64,000 bases of DNA from Luzula sylvatica (Eukaryota > Streptophyta > Magnoliopsida > Poales > Juncaceae), in NCBI GenBank assembly GCA_946800325.1, contig OX326956.1, positions 21,860,356 through 21,924,355 of the forward strand, given 5' to 3'. Numbering within the stretch: the stretch's first letter is position 1; every line of letters starts with the position of its first letter. The position numbers and the translations under genes are program-made. Under the pieces are notes generated by a model. The model saw only the letters and a list, made by a program, of their open reading frames with translations. It was not told the DNA's origin and did no database searches. Positions 23,994 to 35,375 of this stretch are shown here, piece after piece.

Positions 23994-24030
23994 ACTAGTT
24001 AAATACCCGCACTTCGCTGCGGGTATTTAT
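23994..24030 (-). mobile_element. Helitron-like 3' end (hairpin plus CTAG)
   Basis: On the minus strand an 11-bp stem (aaatacccgca / tgcgggtattt) is followed by aaCTAGTT, the layout of a plant Helitron 3' terminus. A weaker copy of the loop region (cttcgctgca) lies at about 24089. The body would extend rightwards to an unidentified TC end. Copy 2 lacks this segment. Confidence 0.5.
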
Positions 24031-24194
24031 ATATTAGTCAAACCTGTTTTAACCAAACATTAACAAAAAAATGTTATTAATACTCATGCTTCGCTGCACA
24101 ATTTTTAATTTCGTTTTCAATTTCGTATAATCATACTAATATACTTTTGAAGAAAACATCACAAATAATATTTTAATTCACAAATAACAATTCC

Positions 24195-24718
24195 ACTAAA
24201 GGTCAAACTGTTCCTATGGTTGGCCATGCGTCGGAAAATACTAACACAGGATGTCTTGCAAAAAAGGGGTTGGCGACATATAGCCACATGTATCCTATGT
24301 GGAGAACACACCGAAACGGCCGATCACTTATTTGTCACTTGTAATTTCACACAAGACTGCTGTGCAAGAGTTGGCTTCAGACTCGACCCAAACAAGGATA
24401 TGCAAGAAAACTGGGAACAGACTCATAAGCACACAAAATCCAAAGGTGCAAACAATGGTGACAATGAAGAAACGATAATATGGGCAGCGACAATATGGTC
24501 CATTTGGAAGGAAAGAAACAATCGTATCTTCAAAAGAAAAGCCAAGATGTCTATCCTAATGTTTCAAGAAATAATGTATTTGTTCAATTATTGGAAACTA
24601 GGTTAGGAATTTATTTTGTGCTATGTTTTTAGTACTACTTGTATAATTATTTAATATATCAATAAAGAACTCCCACGAACACGATTCGTGCTCTAGGTTC
24701 TTCTCAAAAAAAAAAAAA
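24195..24718 (+). pseudogene. L1-type LINE 3' end with zinc-binding domain
   Basis: An open stretch (24220-24606) encodes the zf-RVT domain of a LINE ORF2: RGWRHIATCILCGEH..DHLFVTCNF, then TIWSIWKERNNRIF, ending near LFNYWKLG. It is followed by a 3' UTR and a poly-A tract (about 24706-24718). The upstream reverse transcriptase is missing, as expected of a 5'-truncated insertion. Short matching AT-rich flanks (tttaattca) may be remains of a target duplication, but I am not sure. It is private to copy 1 and may lie within the Helitron-like segment. Confidence 0.82.
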
Positions 24719-25553
24719 ATTTAATTCAAATTGCTCAAGAAAATATCAATAACCAAGTAATTAAAGTTCAAGAAAAATTTACAAGAAAAAAATGTAAGCA
24801 TAAAAATAAAATTAACAAGAAAATGTGACAATTTCTTCAAATCTTCAGTATATCGTGGTGCCTAATGAACATCATTATTTTTATTACGTGCAAAATGTAA
24901 TTATCGTATTAGATAAACTCAATATCGTAAAATTAACAAGAAAAGTTTTCGTTGTTTTCAAATAAAATAAGTTAGATCTTTTGTTCAGGAAGGAGGCCCA
25001 TTAACACAGCTAGTGTTTGATAATATTCACCTGAAATATCAAAGCACCTCTGTTATTCAACAGATGCATCCAAGTGTAGACTGCACATAATTTTAGAACA
25101 AAAAGACAAGAAAACAATGGTACAAAACATCTCTAATCCAACAATATTATATATTTTAGTTGTGTTTACATATCATGAATTATATATTTAAATTTCCAGA
25201 TTATATTTATCAATATGTTTAGCTTCAAATCGAACACAACTATTACATGCATATAATTTCTTTTTGCAGATATATTTTATTATTGTTAATTTGTCCACTA
25301 CTATTATCATTATTATTTCATTTGTGCTCTGTAACCTCCTTGCCACCTACTATTCTATCTATACCATTAAGTGCTGACGAACATATACTTAATTATTCTA
25401 TACTCTAGATTTAATATGTTAGATCAATCAGTCCAATTCATACCGAACATGCATAAACATGGCTTTTATTCTACAATTTATATAATTTAGATATTGGGTG
25501 TTCTTTCGAGTTCCATCTGATATTTTTGTTTCTCTCCAACTTAGTCATGCAAG
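24719..25553. other. Intergenic DNA, no gene established
   Basis: AT-rich and private to copy 1 until 25486, where similarity to copy 2 (58059) resumes. 24985-25090 read on the minus strand gives a short open piece (GEYYQTLAVLMGLLPE) after a possible splice acceptor. It could be a gene scrap, but I do not recognise it. Confidence 0.4.
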
Positions 25554-25985
25554 TATGGGGGTCAACGGTACGGATCCGGTTCGGATAGTGGTTGTACCAG
25601 ATCTATATCCATATTATTTTTCGGATCCGGATACGGATACCGTTTACGGATAGTAAACGGATACGGATACTGTTCGGATATTGTCGGATACCGATACAGA
25701 TACGGTTCTTTTTCGGATATTAAAACGGATAATATGTTATGATAACATAATTTATTTTTTAACTAGAAATATATATAATTTGTAACATGAACTATATATA
25801 TAATTATATTTAAACAAGATTTTATGATTGTGAATCATTAATTTCTATATGATATTTGAATTAATATCAAATAAAATACATAAAAATAATATATAATATA
25901 CAGATTCAGATTCGGTCCCGGATATTCATACCCGGTTCCTAAAAATACTCAGATCCGGAACACGAATCGGTCCCGTGTTCATAAT
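25554..25985. mobile_element. hAT-type element remnant, left part
   Basis: It is the counterpart of the complete hAT element at 58129-58704, preceded by the same catgcaag (25546-25553), so insertion predates the block duplication. The interior is made of ggatacgg/cggata-type repeats. The right end is missing and replaced by unrelated sequence. Confidence 0.75.
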
Positions 25986-26034
25986 TTTGGGGAGTCTAAT
26001 TAGAACATAGACTATGATATGATAAAATTTGGAT

Positions 26035-26480
26035 AATTTTGGTTAGTATATTTAATTAAAATGATAACTAGTATATGTTAAATGTTAACTTAATACGTAA
26101 TTAATATTTATTCGAATTCATAATTTTGAATAAATTTTAATGAGTTTTTAATTATATGCTTTAATTATCACGTTAATTAAATTTAATTGTTCAATAATGG
26201 AGAATTCGGCGAGTATATTTTGGAGTGCAATAAATTTTAATATTGTTTTTCAAAACGTGTCGGCAACTTTTAAAAAAAAAATAACTCCCCAAAATGTACC
26301 CGCCGAATTCTCCATTATAGAACAATTATATTTAATTAACGTGCTAATTAAAAGATATAATTAAATATTCTTTAAAATTTATTCAAATTTTTTAATTCAA
26401 ATTAATATTAATTATGTATTAAATTTACAACCAACATGTATTAGTTATTATTTTAATTAAGTGTAATAATTAGTTCATAA
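26035..26480. repeat. Foldback repeat with arms of about 200 bp
   Basis: Left and right halves are inverted copies that meet around 26255. The inner arms share taatggagaattcggcg / cgccgaattctccatta, and outer parts such as cacgttaattaaattaa also match. RNA from it could fold into a long hairpin. No coding region. Outer boundaries are approximate. Confidence 0.75.
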
Positions 26481-26899
26481 AAGATGTCATGGTAAAATTT
26501 GGAAAAATATATCATATTTAAAATTAAAAAAAAAAAAAAAATTCTACCGGCGGCATTTAAAAATCCGGTTTGGGTTATTTTTAGAATATTATCAAAAAAG
26601 GAATTATTTTTGGAATATTTTTAGAAAGAGGGTTATTTTTTAAATTTTGATTCTAAATAGGGTTATATGCAGAAATGCTCCAAAAAAATACTTCACGAAA
26701 AAAAAACAATAAAATAATTTATTTGATTTAACACTCTCCACAATTATTGTGTGGTAATTCGAAGGGGAAATATAATTTTCTTAAAATATATATTAATTCT
26801 CCGAGACCCAAAACATGGTCCATATGTGGAGGCCCATTTATGAACCCTCCAAATCCCAGTATAATATAACCACCACTGTACAAATTATTGGCTCATACT

Positions 26900-28134
26900 G
26901 GGCTTGTTTGATTTGAGGGATTTTGATGTAAATGTATATTGAAATTCTGGATTAGATTCAAATTTCTTGTTTGATTTTGTGATGTATTGCATTTGATCCT
27001 TCAAATCCCTGTATTTTGTCGTCCAGTTCAAGAAGCGGGATAACAAAATACACAGACGAAGTTTCTCCCTGTATTTCTTCACTAGCGCCATTTCTTTACT
27101 TATCGTTAATGGCTATGGCTCTCTTAATCTTGCAACTGTTCGCCCATGTCTCTTTCTTTCTCCCTCTAGTTTTCTTCAATGGCGCCGTCTCTCTAGCTCC
27201 TCAATTTGTCGGTGTTGTCAGTCCTCAAGGTCTTCGCCATTTTTCTCCATCTTCGCCATTTTTCTTCGCTCTAATCCATGCCTCTTTCTCTCTCTCTCTC
27301 GCCCTAATCAAGAGAAATGACACCATCTCCATCTACTTCGAGTGACTGGTACCATTCTCTTTCTCTCTCGCTTTAATTTTCTTCAATGATACCATCTCCA
27401 TCTACTTGCCAGCTCTTAATTAGGCGGAATCCTATTGTCTGACTAGAGTTCATTTCAAAATTTTGTATTAATTAGGTTAATTTATATTTAGATTACTTGC
27501 ATATCAATTTAGCTAATTAGGGCTAATTAGTGTTTTCAATTCTAGGTTAAATTAAAAAGTCATCTTGCAAAAACATATCTAATCATGCGTCATCGCCAAT
27601 TTCATACAAACCAATTTCATACAAACAATATCACAAACATCTTGTGTGCAGGCTTGGAAAAGCTAAATAAATCAGCTTACACATTCTTATGATTTTGTAG
27701 GGTTGAAGGAGAAAGGTTGGGATACCCGGAGAAAATGGCTTCGTAAATAAAATTGCCGACAACTCATGATTTAGGCATGTTTTTGCTTATTCTCAGTAGT
27801 CATTAAAATCTCTGATGTAATTGTGCGACTTAAATTTTTATTTTGGTTTTTCTTATATATAATTAATATTTCATTATTTCAAATATTGAACTTTTATAAT
27901 GTCATTTGAATGAGATGTTCAATAAATTATGGATTAATTTTATAATATTATTTATTTTATAACTAACTCATAAATCATGAATTTCGAACTAAGAATCAAA
28001 CAATAGATTTTGATATATATGATTTTGTAATCCAACTAATATAAAACTAGTATGGATTTTAAAATACATGGATAAACAAATACATGTACATGATATATCC
28101 ATGTATTCCAATATCCCTCAAATCAAACATGCCC
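26900..28134. mobile_element. Non-autonomous DNA transposon (1235 bp), possibly PIF/Harbinger-like
   Basis: Inverted ends are gggcttgtttgatttgaggg and, from the right, gggcatgtttgatttgaggg. The 3-bp duplication act lies at 26897-26899 and 28135-28137. Copy 2 has the intact empty site at about 62937-62942 (catactatgg). The ends resemble PIF/Harbinger MITEs, but act is not the usual TWA target. A CT-rich interior frame (27016-27345) shows no transposase features. Confidence 0.85.
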
Positions 28135-28564
28135 ACTATGGATCCACGTTAAGTACCTTATTAAAATAGTAGTGTCGATTTCGCTGACTAGCAAAGACTC
28201 AGCAAGTGTGGGTGCATGTGCATGTCGAGTTCTCCTACTTTAGTCTTCGGACAAGTTCACCATTCAATTTTAAATTGTCCTGTTGGTAAATGTCAGAATA
28301 TCGATTTCGACAACTAAAATTTTATACACGACATACAACAAAAAATCAGTCAAAATTCATTAGAAATTAGTTTAGGTAGTGTAAGCGCGTCCTGTCAAGT
28401 TCTAAGCTAAGCAAAAGATTATACAAGAAAATGGAGAAGAAGAAATGGTAAAAACATAGTTATTTTCTTATATCCCTGTAAACCCTTCTGTGAAATTTGT
28501 TTGTGATACTTACTTAGAAATTACCATAGAACTTCCATAAAAATACATACAAAATAGAGAGGAA

Positions 28565-29128
28565 ATGCGAAACTCGCTTCTTCTTTTCCTTCTTTTATCC
28601 CTACTTAAACTCAACCAAGCCACAATACGTATAATAGTCGGCACGTGCCATGCAAGCAGCTTCCTCGCCGGTGTGTCTGGCTTCTGCACAACTGAAAACG
28701 ATAGCGATTGTTGTCAGGATGGCCAACTATATCCACAATACCATTGCTCGCCACCTGTCACTGCCAGTACGAGGGCAATTATGTACATCAGCAGTTTCAC
28801 AGAAGGCAGTGACGGTGGAGGAAAGGCTGCTTGTGATAACAAATTTCACGAGGATAATGATTCGGTTGTCTCCCTTTCGACTGGTTGGTATAAAGGGGGG
28901 AGCAGGTGCTTGCAAAATATTAGGATAAACGGGAACGGAAATTCTGTGCTGGCTAAGGTAGTTGATTTATGCGACTCTGTCAACGGATGCACGTCCGACC
29001 AGAATTATGAGCCCCCTTGCGGGCCAAATTGTATAGTAGCATCACCGGGAGTTTGGGACGGGTTGGGTGTACCAGATTCAGAGAGAGGTGAATTGGTTGT
29101 GACTTGGACTGATGAACATTCTATCTAA
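28565..29128 (+). CDS. Kd1: secreted kiwellin / ripening-related protein
   Basis: Encodes 187 aa in one exon. Signal peptide is about residues 1-19 (MRNSLLLFLLLSLLKLNQA); the mature protein starts TIRIIVGTCHASSF. Kiwellin signatures follow: SDCC (47-50), YPQYHCSPPVT (56-66), GSDGGGKAACDNKFH (81-95), SLSTGWYKGGSRC (103-115), [22 protein letters not shown] (121-142), YEPPCGPNCIVASPGVW (148-164) and VTWTDEHSI. It has 11 cysteines; C156 in GPNC is not shared with Ka or Kb. The fold is expected to be a secreted double-psi beta-barrel. The protein differs from Kd2 only at residues 7 (L/P) and 37 (V/A). Several hundred bp of shared upstream sequence should contain the promoter; I see no clear TATA box. 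Confidence 0.95.
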   Translation: MRNSLLLFLLLSLLKLNQATIRIIVGTCHASSFLAGVSGFCTTENDSDCCQDGQLYPQYHCSPPVTASTRAIMYISSFTEGSDGGGKAACDNKFHEDNDSVVSLSTGWYKGGSRCLQNIRINGNGNSVLAKVVDLCDSVNGCTSDQNYEPPCGPNCIVASPGVWDGLGVPDSERGELVVTWTDEHSI

Positions 29129-29216
29129 TTTCAAGGAATTATTTTAGTTTTGTTGGTTGTGGAATTGTTTCATATATAAACATATGTTGTTTTCTTGGTT
29201 TTCTATTTTATTTTTT

Positions 29217-29743
29217 CAGTTCCTTCGACAAATTGCTTTCAGTTTTTTATATATCCAAAATAGTCGTATGGTTATAATTTTTTTGTTTTGTTTGTAAAAT
29301 ATTGAAATAAGCACTATATTCTACCTTCATTTTGCATTAATAATTAAAATGTACATCCTTAACACAATATATCAAAGATCAATGATTCAAGTCCCATGAA
29401 TATCACAAATAAAATATGAAATAAAAAATATACATATTCATGAATTAGATATTACTTCACAAAAAAAAAAAAAAAGTTTAAATGTACATTCTTATAAGTG
29501 TTATGAGTAACTGATCAATCAATACATATCCTAACCCCTACTCACTATTACATTTAGTTTATATTTCACGTATTAATCACCTCCAGAAACTATAAAACAT
29601 ATCCAACCCAAGAGTTAGGATTCATGGTAATGCAAAAATTAGAACTTTGATCCCACTCTAACCTATCCAAGAACCGGAAAATCAACCCCCCCTTACTTAA
29701 ATCTTAGGGAACGTTTGATTGGAGTTTTGAAATTAAAATGCAC
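29217..29743. other. Start of the spacer between block copies, no gene seen
   Basis: AT-rich DNA after the last position comparable with copy 2. It contains an A-run at about 29459-29474. No conserved frame. Confidence 0.5.
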
Positions 29744-29775
29744 TAGGAGAATACTCGCGCTACGCGACGAGCATG
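29744..29775 (-). mobile_element. Second Helitron-like 3' end
   Basis: On the minus strand a GC-rich hairpin (ctcgtcgcgtagcgcgag) is followed by a short spacer and CTAG then T, as in plant Helitrons. The body would extend rightwards. No helicase or Rep coding is seen in the spacer. Confidence 0.5.
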
Positions 29776-30117
29776 TTAATTATTTTTTTTTATTGTCGTA
29801 CAAAATACATATTTGTATGGTAAGTTGATCAAACCATCTCAAAATAATATTGTTCGAACTCATTTATTTATGATTATTCATATGTTTTACAAATATTTTA
29901 CATTATGGTAACAAAAATTCTCATTTTTAAATGAAATATATTATAAAAAAATAATATATAAATCAAACAATAACACTATATTAGTGTCATTATATATAAT
30001 ATATGAGATATCATATAATTTTATGAAAACACATAACAACAAATATTATATTACCATTCACAATATTTTATACAATATCAAATATAAAAATAATGAATCA
30101 TACGACATTTGTAGTAA

Positions 30118-30985
30118 CACATCATTAATCATATTGTACTACTATTTTTTTTCTTGATACAAAATGCAATATAAATTATATGTAATATCAAACTTAATAG
30201 TGAGAGTAATTTAATAAATAATATATCAATATTTAATTTAGAATAACCATAAATACAAAATATAATATATCATATGATTTTTTTAAATTAACATTTTTAA
30301 AATAACAATACTATTTAATACTATTTGATAGGTGTTTATAAGTTTAGGAAGTTATTTAGATGGACAAATTATTTTTGTAATTATATTAGTTTTTTAATTT
30401 TTTAATTTTAAATTTGTTTGGTTATAAAACAAATATAATTTACTTAGTATTATATGTGATTCTTATAGTTATGATTTCAAAAAAAATTAGTAATAGTTGA
30501 AATTCTATTATGCAAATGAAATACTACTATTTTTAGTAACACATCATTAATCGTATGATATTTGTAGTAACACATCATTAATCATATTGTACTACTATTT
30601 TTTTTCTTGATACAAAATGCAATATAAATTATATGTAATTTCAAACTTAATAGTGAGAGTAATTTAATAAATAATACCAATATTTAATTTAGAATAAACA
30701 TAAATACAAAATATAATACATCATATGATTTTTTTAAATTAACATTTTTAAAATAACAATACTATTTAATACTATTTGATAGGTGTTTATAAGTTTAGGA
30801 AGTTATTTAGATGGACAAATTATTTTTGTAATTATATTATTTTTTTATTTTAAATTTGTTTGGTTATAAAACAAATATAATTTACTTAGTATTATATGTG
30901 ATTCTTATAGTTATGATTTAAAAAAATTAGTAATAGTTAAAATTCTATTATGCAAATGAAATACTTAAAATTCTATTATGTAAAT
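30118..30985. repeat. Tandem duplication of a 453-bp AT-rich unit
   Basis: The sequence from cacatcattaatcatattg at 30118 repeats from 30571 with few changes to about 30985. A short extra piece of the junction (tagtaacacatcattaatc) appears once more at 30534. No coding content. Confidence 0.85.
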
Positions 30986-31282
30986 ATGTATTTTTTTTGT
31001 ATTGTATTTTCTTACATAACATTTTTTACAAATTCAAATTATGAAAAACGATATGCATGAACTATGTTAATATGGATGTCAAAATATAAAGAAAATTAAA
31101 ATGAATATATTTGATGAACTTTTAAAATTAAATTTTTAAAAATAATACTAATATATATTGTGTGTTTTATAGTATTACATACTAAATTATTAGTATTTCA
31201 TATAGAAGTTTTTCATCTTCTTTTGCATTTACATTTGATCATGTAATATTATGTGAAATGATAAACAATTGAATAAACTTAT

Positions 31283-31950
31283 TGTAATGTGAACCTTGAA
31301 AGAAAATATGGCTTAAGAATTAACTTGGAAGAATTTATATAATTAGGCAAATATACAATCAGAATTGGGCCAGTTCATAATCTGGGCCCGCTCAGAATTT
31401 AGGATTTTAATCTAATTTCTAATAATTAGATTTTCATCAGAATTTTGGGCTTATTCTGATTTTATTTAGTTTTGGGCTTTAATTATGAAATTAGGGTTTC
31501 TTAACCTAATTTCGGATTTAACCTAAAATTGCCTATATATATATTCAGAATTTCATTTTTCTCTCTCTTCTCTCTCTCATTTTTCTGACCTAATTCGGCC
31601 GCCGATTTTTCCTCTTTTTCCCACAATACGAAAAGAGATCTGGTGAGTTTCAGAGAGAGATTTTGAGCAGAAATCTTGAGAGAAATAATCGTGACATCGG
31701 CTAGAACGGTGTTGGCGATTCCGATCAGACGAAATCGAGGTGGACATGAGTAGAGGGAGTGCAAGAGCAATCCTTGGAGAAGGTTCACGAGATATGGACA
31801 AGAAGGCATCACGTACTAACTTGTACGAGGTAAAATTCTGAATATCTCTTCCTTTTTCGGTGTTTTTCGAGTGTGATCCAGGGTAGAATTAGGTTATACA
31901 TACGAAATAATTCCGTTGCAAACCTCTAAATTCGTGTGTATAATCCTACA
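31283..31950 (+). repeat. Orphan 5' LTR of a Copia-type element
   Basis: The right end (CA at 31950) is fixed by a primer-binding site one base downstream. It contains a TATA-like tatatatat (about 31534), a CT-rich leader and ends in atcctaca. The left end (TG at 31283) is a guess. No gag-pol follows; within about 150-400 bp the sequence changes to unrelated AT-rich DNA and a Helitron-like end. Confidence 0.6.
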
Positions 31951-31951
31951 G

Positions 31952-31963
31952 TGGTATCAGAGC
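31952..31963 (+). other. Primer-binding site (initiator tRNA-Met) of the orphan LTR
   Basis: TGGTATCAGAGC, the same sequence as the PBS of Copia A and B but on the plus strand, separated by one G from the LTR end. Confidence 0.85.
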
Positions 31964-32350
31964 AAACGCTCGTTAAAACCATCGAAAATTAGATTTTCAC
32001 AAAACACTGTTCATCGCAACTGTTCCCAAAACACTGTTTATGATTTATTTTGGTCATTTTTGTTTATATTTTGGTCATTTTTAGTTTAAAAAAATACATT
32101 TTGGTCTTTTTCATTTATACCTTTATCGTTGGCTATATATGCAAATTATAGACATGATGAAGGGTTTATCAAATTCTCTATTTTTTATTTTGTTTCTTTG
32201 CAATATAAGACATCATGAAGAATTATTTGTGCATGTTGTACATTTATAATCAATTTCTTGGTTATGAATCATCATAAATCACACAATATATGGCCTACAC
32301 AATACATACAATACATATAGGAAACACGCGTCGAAAAAAAAACATCGACT

Positions 32351-32378
32351 CCCGCGCAATTGCGCGGGGTTTAGCTAG
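32351..32378 (+). mobile_element. Helitron-like 3' end, plus strand
   Basis: The 18-bp palindrome cccgcgcaattgcgcggg is followed by gtttag and CTAG, then T: a textbook plant Helitron terminus. The element would lie to the left and may include the orphan LTR. A TC start was not identified. Confidence 0.65.
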
Positions 32379-33099
32379 TATACAAATAATTTAACATGTG
32401 TAAAGTCTTAAATTTGCTGTTTGCATATTTTTATTTTATTTAAATGTAATAAAATGTTGATATTTATGCGACTCTAAATTTGATGATGATAACATAATTT
32501 TTAAGCTGCACGATACTTCAAAAGAACAATTTCATGTTTGCACACCATATCTTTTCCATGAATGGAAAAAAAAATATTCGTTGAAGGCACACTTTTTATT
32601 TTTTGAGCAATGACGCACATATCCATTATTCTCCTCCCACATTCTTGATGTGTCACCCTAACATTTAATATTTTCAAATTTAACATCTTAATTAATGATT
32701 TAACATCTTAATTTATAATTTAATTGTATTATCTTATGAATGAACATATAATTAAGATTTTAAACCATGAATTAATATGTTAAATTTGAAGGTGTTAAAT
32801 GTTGTGTGACACATCAAGAGTGGAGGGATTAGAGGTATGTGCAATATTTTTCTATTTTTTAAGCTATATCAAGCATACAATGCCATTGGGTCCCATTGCA
32901 GCAAATTTTAATTACTATTACTAATTAAGTATTTAAGTGTTAGGGGAATTAATTATTTAAATGAGACGATAACATTTTATATGTAATTAATTAATGATAT
33001 TTTTTTCAAATAACCACCTATTTTGTAAAAAACCTCCTCTACTTTTACCCCCTTATAGGGGTTAATATTGACATCTCATGACATTGAAAAAAAAATGAT
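32379..33099. other. Intergenic DNA, no gene seen
   Basis: AT-rich. An inverted pair of about 60 bp (around gtgtcaccctaacatttaa at 32651 and ttaaatgttgtgtgacac at 32798) marks a small foldback. From about 33000 the sequence (cccccttataggggtta) resembles the left arm of the MULE at 12564. Confidence 0.5.
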
Positions 33100-33104
33100 C
33101 AAAA

Positions 33105-33971
33105 TGATGAGTAACCATCGATCCCGGGCCCCGCGCAGCGGAAGTGAGGGTCCGGTCCGGATTTCATAATCTTGAGATCACGTCATCTTTCTGAGAGTAC
33201 GATACAAATAGAAGATAAAGATCGTTACCGCGTGAAATTGATCACGCTCGAAGGGTTAGATCGCTTTCTTATTTGCTTAGACTTTTTCCTTCTCGTTCGC
33301 CCGGCAACACGCGCGTCCCACGCCCACGCAATTCAACACCGTCAATCGAGAAAGTCCCTTCTTGTCGTATACAACCGAAAGACTTCAGAGTCACAAGTTG
33401 TAAACTCCTCTACTCGCATCTACCGTGAGTTGTAGTCTCTCGATCACACACACAATTGCTTAGACAAATCGTGTGTGAACGCGCTTGATTTGATTGAATT
33501 CTCAAGTCGAGAAAAACACTTTTTCTCTTCTCTTTTTTTCTCTCTCTTTGGTTCGCACTATTTCAACTCTTGTAAGAATTCAACAGCCTGAATTAGTTAG
33601 AGAAGAGATAAACATCATATTTATATTTAATAGGATTACGACAAGCCAAAAGATGTATATCTAATATACAAACTCGTGTATAATCTAATTATGCACATTC
33701 CAGTTCCATAAGTACTTTCGTTGCAACGGACTGGATAGCTCCGTTGTAACGGACTAGTACTAAAAAGTGTTTCTCGCCAATAATCTCTATTATCAGCATT
33801 TGTACACTAGGCCCGTTACAATGGACCCTATGGTCCGTTACGACGGAAGTGTTCCTGGAACCAAAATATGTCTAATCTCATTATACATATTTTGGTTTCC
33901 TTGAACGTGTACTTTCATGTGTCCTTATACGTACAGTTTTACTGTTGATCAAAATCAGTATTTCCTTCACA
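33105..33971 (-). repeat. Solo LTR related to Copia A/B (867 bp)
   Basis: Begins TG and ends CA, with the perfect 5-bp duplication caaaa on both sides (33100-33104, 33972-33976). It aligns over its length with LTR A and B (gggccccgcgcagcgga, ttgatcac..cgaagggtt, the minus-strand TATAAATA at 33618-33625) but is clearly diverged. It arose by LTR-LTR recombination of a full element and sits inside an older MULE-like repeat. Confidence 0.92.
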
Positions 33972-33976
33972 AAATA

Positions 33977-34985
33977 CCCCTCTATTTTTTACATTTAATT
34001 TTATTAAACATTTTTGTATTATTTTATTAATTTCAAAAATTTCATAACTATTTTCAAACATATACTAATTTTAAAAAAATATACATGTCATAGACATAGT
34101 TTTTATATTTAATTTATTATATATTGAGGATGGCTAAGATACTTAATTAAATATCACGAGTTTGATACTTAAAATTTCTGGACCATTAGATTTGATTTGA
34201 GATTTGTGCATTTAATGCTTAGCATAAACTGATATGGCAATAATTAATGATGAGTATATATAGCATTGAAAAACACAAATCTCAAAACAAATCCAATGGT
34301 CAAAAAATCGATGATACTTAATTGAGTATCATAGTCATCCTCTTATATATTTTGTCATACAAAACTAGCAATAAATAATAATAATATAAACAACGATGTA
34401 AAAAAATATTCCTGAAAATATTTTGACAAAAATAATATTATTTTAACATTTAGTTTTAATTCTCAATATGTGTTAAAAAAAATTGTTGCTAAAATAATAT
34501 TTCTTGTCAAAGTATGTATTGTCATTAGTTTTAATTTCAGCAGTTAGTTTGATTTCAGAGACTAATTCTACTAACAATGAATGAACATTAAAACTAAATG
34601 CTAAAATAATATTATATTTATAATTTTTTAACAATTTGTAATTTTTTGGAATAAAATATTATTTTTTATTATTTAGAAATTTGTAATATTACTATTTCTA
34701 GAAATTTTCCAAAAAACTATAGTATTATAATTTCCGGAAATAATTACTATTACTATTATTATTATGATTAAATTATTACAAAAAAAACCATGTCCATAAA
34801 TTATTTATTATAATTTACTATTATTATTATTAAAATAAAAACAAATTGAAGGGTCATTTGGTCATTTAGAAATAATATATCATTTGAATTAAATTAGTTT
34901 AGTGGCAATTTGATGATAGGAGGGGTTAAATGAAAAAAAAGTTTAGAAAAGTTTCTTTTTTAATTTTGAAAAAAATGGAGTATGT
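33977..34985. other. AT-rich DNA, right part of a decayed MULE-like repeat
   Basis: Directly after the solo LTR the text (aaaatacccctctatttt) continues the pattern of the MULE interior at 12725. About 34120-34340 holds a small inverted pair (atacttaattaa..tgatacttaattgag). No gene seen. Confidence 0.45.
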
Positions 34986-34989
34986 GTGT

Positions 34990-35037
34990 GTAAAAGGTGT
35001 CACTTTTTAGTTGAGGTCCTATATTGTACCTCTCTAT

Positions 35038-35088
<51 letters not shown>

Positions 35089-35099
35089 ACCCCCACCCC

Positions 35100-35130
<31 letters not shown>

Positions 35131-35375
35131 CATCCTCCATATCTCTAATTGGTGATTAATTAGCATGATCATTAACGAAAGTATACTTCATTAACAATTA
35201 ATTAGTATATAATTAAAATATATATACATTGATCATTCTTAATTAATATCAATTAACCGTTAATCGAATGTATTTTTGTTAATGACCATGTTAATTAATC
35301 ATCAATGAATGGTTAATTGGTGATATAGAGAGTGTTGTGGGGAAATGATGGGGCACGATATAATTATCCTTTTTT
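34990..35375. mobile_element. MITE relative containing a long C tract
   Basis: The interior (gttaatcgaatgtatttttg, ttaattaatc repeats) and right end (gatatagagagtg..gataattatcc) match the 274-bp MITE at 15259-15532. The left arm has been expanded into a C tract and a CA repeat. Boundaries are approximate. Confidence 0.6.
35039..35128. repeat. (C)50 homopolymer followed by (CA)n
   Basis: About 50 consecutive C (35039-35088), then an imperfect accccc stretch and some 14 CA units. The minus strand is a G-run with quadruplex potential. Such a run is also an assembly hazard, so its length is uncertain. Confidence 0.9.

Larger units (their letters stand above)
9371..29216. repeat. Segmental duplication, copy 1 (Ka1-Kb1-Kc1-Kd1 block)
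   Basis: Genes and intergenic DNA match copy 2 in the same order and orientation. Anchor pairs are 9371/36956 (Ka), 11977/38441 (Kb), 13750/41740, 15003/48990, 20640/51900, 21725/55572 (Kc region), 25486/58059, 26690/60566 and 28138/62938 (Kd region). Between anchors each copy has private insertions. The left limit is hidden by Copia B. The right limit is not defined, because copy 2 is still matching when the window ends. Confidence 0.9.

Noticed and set aside
27016..27345. 109-codon open frame as a gene
   Set aside because: It lies in a CT-rich interior of a non-autonomous transposon that is absent from the other block copy, and it has no domain or conserved partner.
28650..28928. Alternative-frame and antisense frames over Kd1 and Kd2
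   Set aside because: They are shadows of the Kd coding sequence; the kiwellin frame carries all family motifs.
34960..35172. Glycine-rich reading frame on the minus strand
   Set aside because: It is only the translation of the C50 and CA repeat.
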